From: Acrocarpospora macrocephala
GTDB taxonomy: Bacteria; Actinomycetota; Actinomycetes; Streptosporangiales; Streptosporangiaceae
Assembly: GCF_009687865.1 (NCBI RefSeq)
Contig: NZ_BLAE01000051.1
Location: forward strand, 24,527-88,526
Direction of reading: 5' to 3'
Length of the DNA stretch: 64,000 nt
Positions within the stretch are counted from its first letter, which is position 1; every line of letters starts with the position of its first letter. Below the pieces are notes generated by a model, which saw nothing but the letters and a program-made list of their open reading frames with translations, was not told the origin of the DNA and ran no database searches. Both the position numbers and the translations under genes were made by a program. This document shows positions 1-7,765 of this stretch, in pieces.

Positions 1-991
1 CCGCGTACCCGGCGGCGAACAGCTCCTCGGGGTCGGTGCCGGAGGCCGTCCGGTCGCTCGGCCGGATGAGGGTTGCGGTGAAGTCGCCGGTGAGCGACTT
101 GGCGGTACCGCCACGTCCGCCGGTGACCGCCACCCGGGCGGTGTAGACAGGGGTGAAAGATGCCTGGCTGCGCGAGGCGTGTGCGAGTACGTGCGCGGCG
201 GCCTCCTTGGCGAAGGCCTGCGGCTGCTCCTCGGCCACGAAGTCGGTGCCGCCGGGGATGGTGACCAGCGGCGCGTCCGGGAAGGCGGCGGTGACCACGT
301 CGTTCATCCGGTTGAGCACGTCCTGGTCGCCGTGCAGGAGCAGCGTGGGGATCCCGGCCAGCGCCGGCACGTCCAGCTCGTGGTCGAACACGGCGCGGTA
401 GGCGACCGCGTAGTCGGGGCCGACGCTCAGGTACTCGGCGACCTGGCGGCTGGCCGACTCGCCGGAGATGGTCGGGTAGAGCCAGCGGATGCGGTCCCAG
501 ATGACGGTCAGGTGGGCGCCGTCCCCGGTGACCGTGTAGCCGGGGGCGTACCCGGCCTTCTTCTCCGCGCGTTCGGCGGGGCTGTACAGGGGGATGCCCT
601 GGAAGATCAGGCCGGTCACCCTGTCCCGCTGCTGGAGGGCGGCTTCGGCGGCGACGATCGCGCCGGTGTGCTGGCCGAGCAGGTGGACGCGGCCGAGGCC
701 GAGGGCGTCGATGATCTGCCAAATCGCTCGCGCGTACTCGGGGATGGTCCATTGCGCGGGGGCGGCGTCCGACAGGCCGAAGCCAGGGGTGTCGACGGCG
801 ATGGCGTGCACGCCGTGCCCGGCCAGTTCGGCCAGCGCGGGCTCGTAGGTGGCCGAGGAGAGCGGGGACTGGTGGAGCAGCACCAGCGGCGGCGCGGCGG
901 GGTCGCCTGCCTCCCGGTAGTGCACCTGCCCCCAGGGGAGGGTCAGGTACGCGCGCGGCGAGCCGCCCCGCAGATGCGTCACGAAGCTCAC
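1..991 (-). CDS. alpha/beta-hydrolase fused to Ohr/OsmC domain (3' end outside window)
   Basis: The GTG start at 991 overlaps the stop of the upstream gene (GTGA). Residues ~1-265 read as an alpha/beta-hydrolase: LVLLHQSP oxyanion region, a nucleophile-elbow position reading G-Q-H-T-G and an LLLHGDQD acid segment. From about residue 278 the sequence changes to YTARVAVTGGRGG and then DPEELFAAGYA. This is the N-terminal pattern of Ohr/OsmC peroxidases, whose first catalytic Cys would follow just beyond the edge. The hydrolase is atypical: His sits where the nucleophilic Ser/Asp is expected, and GGTDF replaces the usual GG-x-H-F. It is the last visible gene of the operon. Inference: a hydrolase-like module tethered to a thiol peroxidase. 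Hydrolase-OsmC fusions are known, but this Ohr-like version with a non-canonical triad is unusual. Confidence 0.75.
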   Translation of the reverse strand, partial: MSFVTHLRGGSPRAYLTLPWGQVHYREAGDPAAPPLVLLHQSPLSSATYEPALAELAGHGVHAIAVDTPGFGLSDAAPAQWTIPEYARAIWQIIDALGLGRVHLLGQHTGAIVAAEAALQQRDRVTGLIFQGIPLYSPAERAEKKAGYAPGYTVTGDGAHLTVIWDRIRWLYPTISGESASRQVAEYLSVGPDYAVAYRAVFDHELDVPALAGIPTLLLHGDQDVLNRMNDVVTAAFPDAPLVTIPGGTDFVAEEQPQAFAKEAAAHVLAHASRSQASFTPVYTARVAVTGGRGGTAKSLTGDFTATLIRPSDRTASGTDPEELFAAGYA

Positions 992-2349
992 GCCGTCACC
1001 GCCATCGCGCCCATGACCTCGATCACGTGCTTGATCCCGTTGCGGTAGTCGTCCAGCCGGATGTTCTCGTTGGGACCGTCCACGCCGGAGTCGAACCTGG
1101 ACACCCCTACCCCGACGATCGGCAGCCCGGCCAGCACGCCCTGATTGCCCACCCACTGGGTGTAGGGCTCCACCACCGGCTCGGCCCCGTACGCCCGGCG
1201 GGCCGCGTCGGCGACCAGGGTGACGAATGGGTCGCGGTGGTCGGTGAGGTTCGGGCGGCTGGTCGCCATGGTCTCCACTGCCAGGTCGCCGAAGCCCTGG
1301 TCGGCCAGGTGCTTGACGACGGCCTCCCGGACCCTGGCCGGGTCCTGCCCGGCGATCAGGCGGATCTCCAGCTTGGCGGAGGCGGTGGACGGGATGCCCA
1401 GGGTGACATCGTCCCGGTTGTCGCCGCCGGTGAAGCCGGTGACGGTCAGCGTCGGGCGGGTCCTGATCTCGACGGCGGCCTGCTCGTCGGTGAGGTCCCC
1501 GAGGAAACGGTCCACTCCGGCCCGGTTGCGCAGTAACTCCCCGTCGAAGTGGAGCGCCCGCAGCAGGTCCAGCTCGGTGCCGGTGGGCACCCGGGCGCCG
1601 TCGGCGAAGCCAGGCACCAGCACCGTGCCGTCCGGCCGCTGCAGGGTGGCCAGCGCCGCCGCGAGCCGGGCCGTCGCGGCCGGGAGCAGAGCGGTGTTCT
1701 GGCTGGTCAGCTCGCGGCTCAGGGTGGTCGCGGTGAGCCGCAGGTAGAGGATGCCCTTCTCGGACAGCTTCAGCAGCGGCCGGTCGGCCGCGTCCACCCA
1801 GGAGTTCTCCCAGAGCGCCGCGTCGGAGGCCAGCCGGTCGGCGTGCGCCGCGACGAAGGAGGCCAGGCCGGGGCTGTGCAGCTGCCGCTTGCCCTCGATC
1901 AGGAACCGGCTGGTGACCGGCGCGTCCAGTCCCGCCAGTCGGAACGCGGCCGCCGCGTGCACCCGCGACATCAGGGCGCCCTTGTCGTCGGCGACGCCGC
2001 GCGCGTACAGACGGTCGTCCCTGACCTCGGCCGCGTACGGCGGGCTGGTCCACGCGTCGTCGTCCCCGGTCGGCTCCACCTCGACGTCATAGTGATTGAA
2101 GTGCAACAACGCGGGAGAACCCCCGCCGAACTCACCGATCACGTACGGATAGGAGTGCTCCCACGGCACGATTTCGGCGCTCCCGCCCCACCGGCGCAGC
2201 GACCCGGCCACGAAATCGGCGGTGACCGCCATCTGATCCGGCTCCTGGCGGCGGCTGCGGATCCGGCACAACTCCTGAAGCTCGGCGACGAAGGTGTCGA
2301 AATGCTCGTCGACCGCGGCCAGCGCGGCCGAGACGTCGTACTGAGGCAT
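988..2349 (-). CDS. M20 family metallopeptidase homologue with altered active site
   Basis: The protein has 453 aa, a normal length for ArgE/DapE/CPG2-type M20 dipeptidases. The first half keeps the family signatures: H86-Y-D88 (metal ligand and assisting Asp) and A-D-D-K-G at 120-124 (bridging Asp). The usual E-G-E-E-E, carrying the general base and a metal ligand, reads E152-G-K-R-Q. The C-terminal H-x-P-N-E reads D-G-P-N-E. Two of the key acidic residues and the last His ligand are therefore replaced. It starts at ATG 2349 and its stop overlaps the GTG of the hydrolase-Ohr gene. It may be a non-peptidase or a binding protein within this catabolic operon. The family call is firm; activity is doubtful. 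Confidence 0.85.
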   Translation of the reverse strand: MPQYDVSAALAAVDEHFDTFVAELQELCRIRSRRQEPDQMAVTADFVAGSLRRWGGSAEIVPWEHSYPYVIGEFGGGSPALLHFNHYDVEVEPTGDDDAWTSPPYAAEVRDDRLYARGVADDKGALMSRVHAAAAFRLAGLDAPVTSRFLIEGKRQLHSPGLASFVAAHADRLASDAALWENSWVDAADRPLLKLSEKGILYLRLTATTLSRELTSQNTALLPAATARLAAALATLQRPDGTVLVPGFADGARVPTGTELDLLRALHFDGELLRNRAGVDRFLGDLTDEQAAVEIRTRPTLTVTGFTGGDNRDDVTLGIPSTASAKLEIRLIAGQDPARVREAVVKHLADQGFGDLAVETMATSRPNLTDHRDPFVTLVADAARRAYGAEPVVEPYTQWVGNQGVLAGLPIVGVGVSRFDSGVDGPNENIRLDDYRNGIKHVIEVMGAMAVTA

Positions 2350-2361
2350 GGGGGGTTCCTT

Positions 2362-3111
2362 TCAGTGAATGGTGACGCCGCCGTCAACGAAGATCGTCTG
2401 GCCGGTGGTCATCGCGGCGGCCGGGCTGAGCAGGAAGGCCACCGCGTTCGCCACATCGACGGGCCCGGCCATCCGGCCGAGCGGGATGCTCGCCAGCTTG
2501 TCCCGCAGGTACGCCGCGTCGGCTCGCACGTCGGCGGTCATCGCGGTGGGCACGATGGTCGGCCCGACCGCGTTGACCCGGATGCCGTCCCCGGCCCACT
2601 CCAGCGCGAGCACCCGGGCCATGTGCATGACGCCCGCCTTGCTGACGCAGTAGCCGAGCGAGTCGCGGACCGCGACCTGCCCGTTGGTGGAGCCCAGGTT
2701 GACCACGCTGGCGTGACCGGACCCGCGCAGGGCCGGGTGGGCGGCCTGCGACATCCGGAACGTACCGGTCAGGTTGACGTCCAGCACGTCGGTGAAGTCA
2801 CGCTCGGACATGGTGGCCGCCGGGCCGCGCCGCACGATCCCGGCGTTGTTCACCAGATGGTCCAGCCGCCCGTGCGCGTCGAGCACGGCGGCCACCAGCG
2901 CCCGGCAGGACTCGCCCGACCGCACGTCCACCTGGTGCCGGGTGTGCCCGGCACCGGGCAGCTCCGGCAGCTCCCAGTCCGCCTCCGGCAGGTCGGCCAG
3001 CGCCAGCGTGGCCCCGCGCTCGGCGAGCACCACCGCGACGGCCGCCCCGATACCACGCGCCGCGCCGGTGACCAGGGCCACCCGCCCGTCGAACCGGTTC
3101 ACCGCGCTCAT
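2362..3111 (-). CDS. SDR family oxidoreductase
   Basis: This is a classical short-chain dehydrogenase of 249 aa. It has T-G-A-A-R-G-I-G for cofactor binding near the N-terminus, N-N-A-G, a catalytic Ser in NLGSTN, Y-C-V-S-K for the Tyr/Lys pair, and a C-terminal F-V-D-G-G. The ATG at 3111 overlaps the TGA of the permease (ATGA), so translation is probably coupled. The NAD(P)-binding Asp in ALADLP suggests NAD(H). The substrate is unknown. It sits between the importer genes and the M20 homologue and probably oxidises an imported substrate or intermediate. Confidence 0.88.
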   Translation of the reverse strand: MSAVNRFDGRVALVTGAARGIGAAVAVVLAERGATLALADLPEADWELPELPGAGHTRHQVDVRSGESCRALVAAVLDAHGRLDHLVNNAGIVRRGPAATMSERDFTDVLDVNLTGTFRMSQAAHPALRGSGHASVVNLGSTNGQVAVRDSLGYCVSKAGVMHMARVLALEWAGDGIRVNAVGPTIVPTAMTADVRADAAYLRDKLASIPLGRMAGPVDVANAVAFLLSPAAAMTTGQTIFVDGGVTIH

Positions 3112-3932
3112 GCGCCGATCACCCGGCTGTCCTCGGCCCAGAAGGCGATCCGCCGCTGCAGGAAGCGGATCAGGAAGTGCGCGACCAGCCCGAGCACCGA
3201 GAGCACCACCAGCACCGCGAACATGCCGGAGATGTCGAAGTTGTAGTTGGTCTGCAGGAGCAGGTACCCCAACCCCTCCTTGGCCCCGATGAACTCGCCG
3301 ACCACCGCGCCGAGGATGGCGAACACGATGCCGATGTCCAGCCCGGCGAAGATGAACGGCAGCGCCGTCGGCAGCCGGACCAGCCGGAACACCTGCGCCT
3401 TGCTCGCGCCGAACACGGTCAGCATCTGGATCCGGTCGGCGTCCGCCGCGCGCAACCCCTCGACCACGTTCACCAGCATCGGGAAGAACGAGATCACCGC
3501 GGCCATCACGATCTTGCTGGTCATGCCGAACCCGAACCAGACCACGAACAGCGGCGCGAGCGCCACCTTCGGCACGGTCTGGAACGCCACGATGTACGGC
3601 ATCAGCGTCCGCTCCACCAGCCGGATCTGCGAGATCAGGGTGCCGAGCACGAGCGCCGCCGCGACACCGATCAGGTAACCGGCCAGCGACTCCTGCAGGG
3701 TCACCCACAGGTGCCTCCAGAACAGCTCGTCGCCGAGCTGGCCGCCGAGCGAGGCCGCGATCTGCGACGGCCGGGGCAGCACGTACGCCTCCACCCCGAG
3801 CGGTTCGAGCAGGAACTCCCAACCGGCCACCACGACCACGAAGACGGCGGGGACGAGCACGATCTCCGGACGTTCCCTGAGGTCGATCCGCGGCTTGCGG
3901 GAGGTCGCGGGTGGTTTCACGGTCATGGTCAT
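3108..3932 (-). CDS. ABC transporter permease, SsuC/TauC/ThiX-like
   Basis: The 274 aa protein has about six hydrophobic segments, beginning at residue ~24 (VLVPAVFVVVVAGWEFLL). It ends with the membrane-permease pattern of the nitrate/sulfonate/taurine/pyrimidine-precursor import family. The EAA loop is visible as VEGLRAADADRIQMLTVFGAS. It lies in the cytoplasmic membrane with the ATPase at 3946-4770 and the lipoprotein at 4814-5935. The ATG at 3932 lies 13 nt after the ATPase stop. The family imports small organosulfur, aromatic or heterocyclic molecules; the ligand here cannot be read from sequence. Confidence 0.9.
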   Translation of the reverse strand: MTMTVKPPATSRKPRIDLRERPEIVLVPAVFVVVVAGWEFLLEPLGVEAYVLPRPSQIAASLGGQLGDELFWRHLWVTLQESLAGYLIGVAAALVLGTLISQIRLVERTLMPYIVAFQTVPKVALAPLFVVWFGFGMTSKIVMAAVISFFPMLVNVVEGLRAADADRIQMLTVFGASKAQVFRLVRLPTALPFIFAGLDIGIVFAILGAVVGEFIGAKEGLGYLLLQTNYNFDISGMFAVLVVLSVLGLVAHFLIRFLQRRIAFWAEDSRVIGA

Positions 3933-3945
3933 GGATCGTCCCTCG

Positions 3946-4770
3946 TCAGTCGATGGCGCCGGCGCCGTTGAAGTGCTCGCGGATCCGCTTCACGTACACG
4001 CCCGCCGCGTCGGAGGACACCAGCGAGATGTCGCGCGGCCGGCCGAGGTCGATCGGCACGATCTCGGCGATCCGCCCGGGACGGGGGCTGAGCACCACCA
4101 CCCGGTCGGACAGGAACACCGCCTCGGAGATGGAGTGCGTGACGAACACGATGGTCTGGCCGCTCTCCCGCCAGATCCGCAGCAGCTCCACGTTCATGTG
4201 CTCGCGGGTCATCGCGTCCAGCGCGCCGAACGGCTCGTCCATCAGCAGCACCGCGGGGTCGTGCACCAGCGCCCGGCAGATCCCGGCGCGCTGCTGCATG
4301 CCGCCGCTCAGCTCATGCGGGTACTTGTCCTCGAACCCGTCCAGACCGACCATGCTCAGCAGCTCGCGGGCCCGCTTGCGGTGGGTCGCGATATTCAGGC
4401 CCTGCACCTCGGCCGGGATCATGACGTTCTGCAGGATGGTCCGCCACGGCAGCAGCGTCGCCGACTGGAACACCATGCCGACCTCGGGAATGGGCTTGCG
4501 CACATCCCGCCCGGAGATCCGCACGACGCCCTCGCTCTTCGGGATCAGCCCGGCGAGGATCTTCAGCAGCGTGGTCTTGCCGCAGCCGGAGGGCCCGACG
4601 ACCGAGACGAACTCGCCCCGCCGGACCGTGAAGCCGATGTCGGACAGCGCGTGCGTCGGTTCCGACCGGCGCGGCCGGTAGAACTTCTGCAACCCGCCGA
4701 CCTCGATCCAGGACTCCTCGGCCGTGCCGGTCGCGGCGGTCGCGGACGCCCGGTGCGTTCTGATGGCCAT
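3946..4770 (-). CDS. ABC transporter ATP-binding protein, SsuB/TauB-like
   Basis: The protein has 274 aa. Walker A is GPSGCGKT at ~59-66, the Q-loop is in VFQSATLLPW, the signature is LSGGMQQR, and Walker B is VLLMDEPFGALDA followed by the H-loop in VTHS. The ~20-residue N-terminal extension (ATAATGTAEES) is low-complexity. The gene lies between the lipoprotein and permease genes of the same importer, in the usual order. Its role is to energise uptake. Confidence 0.92.
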   Translation of the reverse strand: MAIRTHRASATAATGTAEESWIEVGGLQKFYRPRRSEPTHALSDIGFTVRRGEFVSVVGPSGCGKTTLLKILAGLIPKSEGVVRISGRDVRKPIPEVGMVFQSATLLPWRTILQNVMIPAEVQGLNIATHRKRARELLSMVGLDGFEDKYPHELSGGMQQRAGICRALVHDPAVLLMDEPFGALDAMTREHMNVELLRIWRESGQTIVFVTHSISEAVFLSDRVVVLSPRPGRIAEIVPIDLGRPRDISLVSSDAAGVYVKRIREHFNGAGAID

Positions 4771-4813
4771 CGGGCCCTCCTCTCGTGATGCTCTTGTCGC
4801 TAACGCTCGCCGT

Positions 4814-5935
4814 TTATCCGGCCGTGTACGCCTTCGCCTTGGTCACCACGGCGGCCGAGTCGAAGTCATTGGCGCCGGTCAGCAGGCTCGCGTCCCACAC
4901 CTCGGCCAGCGGTACTTCCTTGGTGATCTGGCCGGCGCCCAGCGTGTACGCCTGGGTCTTGGCCCACTCGGCGTCGCTGATCGCGCCCCAGTTCGCGAAC
5001 GTCTCCGGCGCGCCGGTGAGCGGGGTGGCGGTCTTGATCCAGGCGTTCAGCACCGTGGTGTCGCCCGCCAGCTGCGCCTTGGCGTCCTTGCCGGCCAGGA
5101 TCGCGGGGAAGACCTTGTAGCCCACGCTCATCGCGGCCTCCGGATTGACCGCGGAGAAGAGCATGCCCTTGTACGCGGCCCGCAGGTAGCGGGTGATCGC
5201 GTCCTTCTGCTCGGTCAGCGCCTCCTCGCGGACGGCAAAGGTGATCGACCGGATGCCCTGGAACATGTCCGGGTTGGGGAGGTAGTCGAAGGTGGTGCCG
5301 GAGTTGGCGATCACCTGGTAGGCCTGGTCGTAGAGGGCCAGCGCGTCCACCTCGCCGCCGTTGATCGCGGCCGCCGCCTGGGCGCCGACGCCGACCGGGA
5401 CCAGTTCGACGTCCTTCTCCGGGTCCAGGCCCGCCTGCCGTACGAAACCGCGGGCGAACGGGGCCGAGCCGGAGGCGAGGCTGATCACGCCGATCCGCTT
5501 GCCCTTGAAGTCGGCGCCCGCGGCGATCCCGGAGCCCGGCTTGACGGCGATCTTCCAGGGCCAGTTCTGGACCAGACCGCCGATGGCCTTGATCTTCAGG
5601 CCCTTCTCCCTGGCGGCCAGGATCGACCCGGCGTCGGCGGCGGTGATGTCGGCGCTGCCGGAGGCGACCGCCTGGAGCGCGGCGACCGAGCCGTCGGTGT
5701 TGATCGTGCTCACCTCCAGCTTCTCCTCCGCCAGGAAGCCCTGGTCCTTGGCGACGCCGAAGGTGGCCACCTCCTCCTTGGGCCCGATCACCGCGGAGGC
5801 GATGGCGAACACCAGCGGGGTGACGGCGTCTCCCGTGGATTGCGCGGCCGGTTCGGGGTCGGAGCCGCAGGAGGACAGGGCGAGTGCGGTGGTGAGGGTG
5901 AGCGCGAGAGCAGTGATGCGGTGGGGGATTTTCAT
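4814..5935 (-). CDS. ABC transporter substrate-binding lipoprotein, NMT1/SsuA-like
   Basis: The protein has 373 aa with an N-terminal lipoprotein signal: positively charged MKIPHR, a hydrophobic stretch and lipobox L-S-S-C at ~20-23. The mature part resembles NMT1/THI5/SsuA periplasmic-binding folds, with GFLAEEKLEVSTI, DGSVAALQAVASGSADITAAD and LYDQAYQVIANSG. It is anchored outside the membrane and delivers ligand to the permease at 3108-3932. ATG 5935 follows a purine-rich stretch. Ligand unknown. The neighbours (flavoprotein, methyltransferase, hydrolases) suggest a small heterocycle or quaternary compound, which is an inference. Confidence 0.9.
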   Translation of the reverse strand: MKIPHRITALALTLTTALALSSCGSDPEPAAQSTGDAVTPLVFAIASAVIGPKEEVATFGVAKDQGFLAEEKLEVSTINTDGSVAALQAVASGSADITAADAGSILAAREKGLKIKAIGGLVQNWPWKIAVKPGSGIAAGADFKGKRIGVISLASGSAPFARGFVRQAGLDPEKDVELVPVGVGAQAAAAINGGEVDALALYDQAYQVIANSGTTFDYLPNPDMFQGIRSITFAVREEALTEQKDAITRYLRAAYKGMLFSAVNPEAAMSVGYKVFPAILAGKDAKAQLAGDTTVLNAWIKTATPLTGAPETFANWGAISDAEWAKTQAYTLGAGQITKEVPLAEVWDASLLTGANDFDSAAVVTKAKAYTAG

Positions 5936-5960
5936 GGTTTCGGCACCTCGTTCGAGCCGG

Positions 5961-6359
5961 CTATCGGGGGGTGGGGACGGGGACGATCCCGGCCTCGGGG
6001 AGATCGTTGAAAACGTTCTGCTCGACGATCAGTCCGTCGCGCAGCACGAACACGTCGGCGTAGCGCACGCCGGAGAACGGCTCGCCCGCGAGATCCTCGC
6101 CGTAGAGCGTGCCGAGCGAGATGACGACCTGGTCGGCGCCGTCACCCGCCGCCTCGAAGTAGCGGTCGCGCCGCTTGCGCACCCACCGGTAGGCGCCGCT
6201 CGCCGCCGCGGCCATCGCGGCCAGCGACGGGTGGGTGCGCCCGCCGGGGAAGTTCAGCCGCGCGCCCGGCGCCAGGAAGGCGGACGCGGCGGCCAGATCG
6301 CGGTCCTCGCAGAGCTGGAGGTAACGATCGACCAGGGCGGCGGGGGACGGGCTCGTCAT
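5961..6359 (-). CDS. NTF2-like / SnoaL-like protein
   Basis: This is a 132 aa small alpha+beta-barrel type protein. It has the helix-rich start YLQLCEDRDLAAASAFLAPGARLNF and strands ending in YADVFVLRDGLIVEQNVF, typical of the nuclear-transport-factor-2/SnoaL superfamily. ATG 6359 shares its A with the preceding TGA (TGATG); the reading frame is open further upstream but this start is coupled. Members are isomerases, dehydratases or hydrolases, or bind substrate. The exact reaction cannot be assigned. Confidence 0.75.
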   Translation of the reverse strand: MTSPSPAALVDRYLQLCEDRDLAAASAFLAPGARLNFPGGRTHPSLAAMAAAASGAYRWVRKRRDRYFEAAGDGADQVVISLGTLYGEDLAGEPFSGVRYADVFVLRDGLIVEQNVFNDLPEAGIVPVPTPR

Positions 6360-6670
6360 CAGCCGGCCTTCGCGGCGAGCGCCGCTTCCCACTGGTCGCG
6401 CAGCGGGTGCTCGGCGGGGCCGCTCTCGGTGATGATCCGCATCAGCCGGCCGATCAGGGCGTCCCGCTGGGCGTCCAGGATCTGGCGCTCTTCGGGGGTG
6501 GGCACCAGCGCGTCCAGCTCGCCGGCGGCCAGCACGCCCTTGCGGACCAGCAGCGCCTCCAGCGCGTGCAGCCGGTTGTTGGTCACGTGCAGGTCGGTGC
6601 CGAGCTGCAGGATGAGATCGAACAGCTTGCCCACGGCGCGGTCGTGGAAGTAGTCGAATTCGTCGGCCAT
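6359..6670 (-). CDS. small helical protein of unknown function
   Basis: The protein has 103 aa from ATG 6670, 7 nt after the methyltransferase stop; its own TGA overlaps the next ATG. The composition is strongly helical. The stretch LHALEALLVRKGVLAAGELDAL resembles the helical segment near the N-terminus of nitrile-hydratase-type proteins. The metal-binding Cys motif of that family is absent, and I do not claim homology. Position and overlaps show it is a genuine member of the operon, possibly a partner of the adjacent methyltransferase. Confidence 0.6.
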   Translation of the reverse strand: MADEFDYFHDRAVGKLFDLILQLGTDLHVTNNRLHALEALLVRKGVLAAGELDALVPTPEERQILDAQRDALIGRLMRIITESGPAEHPLRDQWEAALAAKAG

Positions 6671-6677
6671 CTTTACG

Positions 6678-7763
6678 TCACTCCGGCTTGGTCGCGGACA
6701 GGACGGCCCACGGGAAGTGCCACTCGCGGCGCTCCCCCCAGCCGTCGGGGCTGATACCGTCCCGGCGCTCGTCGAACGGGGTCCAGCGGGGATCGACGAG
6801 CCCGGCGTCCCGGCACATCTGGAGCAGGTCGGAGCCGAACAGGTCGTGGAAGAACGGCTCGTTGTTCCGCTCTGCGTGCTCGAAGATGGTGGCGTCCCGG
6901 AACGGGTCGCCAGTCGGCTGGAACTCCAGGAAGCGGAGCGCGCCGCCCGGCTTGAGCAGGCGGGCCGCCTCCCGCAGGGTCTCGCCGACCGCCGCGGCGG
7001 GCATCTCGTGCAGCACCATCGTGCCGGTGACCACGTCGCAGGAGCCGCCCTCAAGGCCGGTGGCCCGGCCGTCGCCCTGCCGGTAGGAGATCCGCGCCCC
7101 CGCCGCCTCGGCCTCGGCGTGCGCCAGACGCAGCCCGGGCGCGGCCAGGTCGATGCCGATGATCTCGGCGTCCGGGTAGCGGAGCGCCAGCGGGCGGGTG
7201 CTCTTGCCGAACCCGCAGCCGATGTCCACCACCCGGGAGACGCCGTCCTCCGCGGGCAGCGCCGTCTCGGTGAACAGGCGGTGGAACTTGTAGCCGTCGT
7301 TGTCGCGGAGCATGACGATCCGGGCGCCGAACTCGTAGACATAGGCGGACATGTCATCGGAGTAGAAGCTGCCCGGCTGGATGTGGATGTCGTAGTCGGT
7401 GTACCAGGACGGGAGTTCCAGGTCTGGGTCCAGGGTCAGGCTGCCGAGCGGGGCGGACCCCTGGTCGTACTGGGCGAGCAGGTCGGCCCGGCGGCGCAGC
7501 ACCGCGTCCCCGGCGATCTTCCACAGCATCTTCTGCTGCACCCGCTCCAGGTGGCTGTACCACGGGTAGAGGTCCAGCTCCCGGAGCCGCCGTCCGGCCT
7601 CCGCGACGTCTCCCGAGGGCGGCCCGCTCTGGCTGTACTGCTCCGCCATCGTCGGGTAGACGGTGTCCGACCAGCGTTTCCGCATGGCCAGCACGAAGTC
7701 GACGGCGGAACGCTCGTCGAGCTCCAGACGGTCCTCGATGTCGATCACGTGACTTCTCCTCAT
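6678..7763 (-). CDS. class I SAM-dependent methyltransferase with long N-terminal domain
   Basis: The protein has 361 aa. The Rossmann methyltransferase core begins at residue ~177: VVDIGCGFGKSTRP (motif I), EIIGIDLAAPG (acidic end of beta2), CDVVTGTMVLHEM (motif IV) and LLKPGGALRFLE (post-II). About 170 residues precede it and are rich in Trp/Tyr/Asp (WYTDYDIHIQPGSFYSDD), likely a substrate-binding cap. ATG 7763 lies 2 nt after the upstream stop. Inferred role: methyl transfer to or from an intermediate of this operon, next to an OYE-family flavoprotein of the type that includes demethylases. Confidence 0.85.
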   Translation of the reverse strand: MRRSHVIDIEDRLELDERSAVDFVLAMRKRWSDTVYPTMAEQYSQSGPPSGDVAEAGRRLRELDLYPWYSHLERVQQKMLWKIAGDAVLRRRADLLAQYDQGSAPLGSLTLDPDLELPSWYTDYDIHIQPGSFYSDDMSAYVYEFGARIVMLRDNDGYKFHRLFTETALPAEDGVSRVVDIGCGFGKSTRPLALRYPDAEIIGIDLAAPGLRLAHAEAEAAGARISYRQGDGRATGLEGGSCDVVTGTMVLHEMPAAAVGETLREAARLLKPGGALRFLEFQPTGDPFRDATIFEHAERNNEPFFHDLFGSDLLQMCRDAGLVDPRWTPFDERRDGISPDGWGERREWHFPWAVLSATKPE

Positions 7764-7765
7764 GG

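Noticed and set aside
179..1048. Long plus-strand reading frame of 289 codons near the left edge
   Set aside because: It is the antisense shadow of the hydrolase-Ohr gene; the protein is rich in Gly/Arg/Val with no domain motif, while the minus strand shows clear family motifs.
1549..3246. Plus-strand frame of 565 codons opposite the M20 and SDR genes
   Set aside because: Arg/Gly/His-rich sequence with no motif; the opposite strand carries two well-supported genes.
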